From Phallus indusiatus (taxonomy: Eukaryota > Basidiomycota > Agaricomycetes > Phallales > Phallaceae): 64,000 bases of DNA. Below the pieces are notes generated by a model. That model made no database searches and was not told the DNA's origin. It worked only from the letters and a program-made list of their open reading frames with translations. Within the stretch, counting starts at the first letter, position 1, and the number at the start of each line of letters is the position of its first letter. The stretch is taken from contig JAQFWX010000170.1 of NCBI GenBank assembly GCA_027605045.1, forward strand, positions 1-64,000, written 5' to 3'. Shown here one piece after another: positions 63,738-64,000 of the stretch. Both the position numbers and the translations under genes were made by a program.

Positions 63738-64000
63738 ATGCCTCGCCCGGGTCAAAATGCATCCACAAGAAGAGTTGATTTTCCAGATAGGGGTGTTTTA
63801 GGAAGATCATCGATCAGCATCGAAACTATACATCGACGATAACGTCCGGTTACTCACTGCCGACATGAAGAGATTGCAGCTGGCATTGTAATGGAAACTG
63901 CGCTTTGGATATTGTCATGATACCGGAGAGAAGAACTTGCGGCTTGAGCAACAAATACGTTCAATATATCCTTCAAAGCCAACTAGATCACGCCATCAAC
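63738..64000 (+). CDS. Possible 5' end of an unknown gene running off the right edge
   Basis: ATG 63738 opens 'MPRPGQNASTRRVDFPDRGV' and continues for 34 codons. Downstream, 'RLLTADMKRLQLA' (about 63840-63890) and, after a possible intron, 'NLRLEQQIRSIYPSKPTRSR' (to the edge) read well but in other frames. It could be the first exons of a coiled-coil protein. It is divergent from UTP11, with 325 bp between start codons. No family is recognised and the joins are uncertain. Confidence 0.3.

Overview
The window is a 64-kb piece of a filamentous fungal nuclear genome, most likely a basidiomycete of the Agaricomycetes. The reasons are dense genes on both strands, many short (about 45-70 bp) GT-AG introns, and protein families typical of mushroom-forming fungi: a membrane-anchored GMC oxidoreductase pair, PacC, a GH85 endoglycosidase, PA28 and a small secreted Cys-rich protein. 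There are no operons, CRISPR arrays or recognisable tRNA/rRNA genes. Protein calls come from reading translated exons by eye; splice sites are inferred from GT-AG signals and frame continuity.

Layout, left to right. 0-7.5 kb: the 3' part of an Hst3/Hst4-like sirtuin (+), the Iwr1 RNA polymerase II import factor (-), an SNF12/SMARCD-type SWIB subunit of SWI/SNF-RSC (+) and a cytosolic ENGase (+). 7.9-9.4 kb: a 1.46-kb element with about 200-bp, almost identical terminal inverted repeats, holding a complete three-exon gene of unknown function and a tRNA-like pol III promoter relic but no transposase. 9.4-11.7 kb: no recognised gene. 11.8-15 kb: a predicted type II membrane protein of a PC-esterase-like fungal family (+) and a PA28 proteasome activator (-). 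15.6-22 kb: a large Ser/Pro-rich protein (+), a Nop6-type nucleolar RRM protein (-) and a small acidic protein (+). 22.4-28.8 kb: two tandem GMC oxidoreductases (-) that also share promoter blocks. 30-33.4 kb: an unassigned Ser-rich regulatory-looking protein and a small secreted protein. 35.3-42.4 kb: a giant disordered/coiled-coil protein (-) and the ribosome-assembly WD40 protein Rrb1/GRWD1 (-). 44-47 kb: the pH-response regulator PacC, preceded by six PacC hexamers. 47.7-64 kb: TAF1, a catalytically dead phosphatase-fold protein, an S9 prolyl-oligopeptidase-family peptidase, myosin regulatory light chain, RFC2 and mitochondrial seryl-tRNA synthetase (divergent, 52 bp apart), an Lsb5-type VHS-GAT protein, UTP11 and the start of another gene.

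The content is mostly housekeeping: transcription (Iwr1, SWIB, TAF1), chromatin (sirtuin), replication (RFC), ribosome assembly (Nop6, Rrb1, UTP11), proteolysis (PA28, S9) and trafficking/actin (Lsb5, RLC). Accessory material is concentrated in the inverted-repeat element, the GMC pair, the small secreted protein and several gene-poor gaps.

A recurring technical signal matters for anyone using these coordinates. Otherwise well-conserved genes break frame by exactly one missing base at short homopolymers (for example in SWIB, ENGase, the PC-esterase-like gene, the S9 peptidase and the sirtuin). This points to residual assembly indels more than to pseudogenes. The two arms of the inverted repeat also differ only in homopolymer length.
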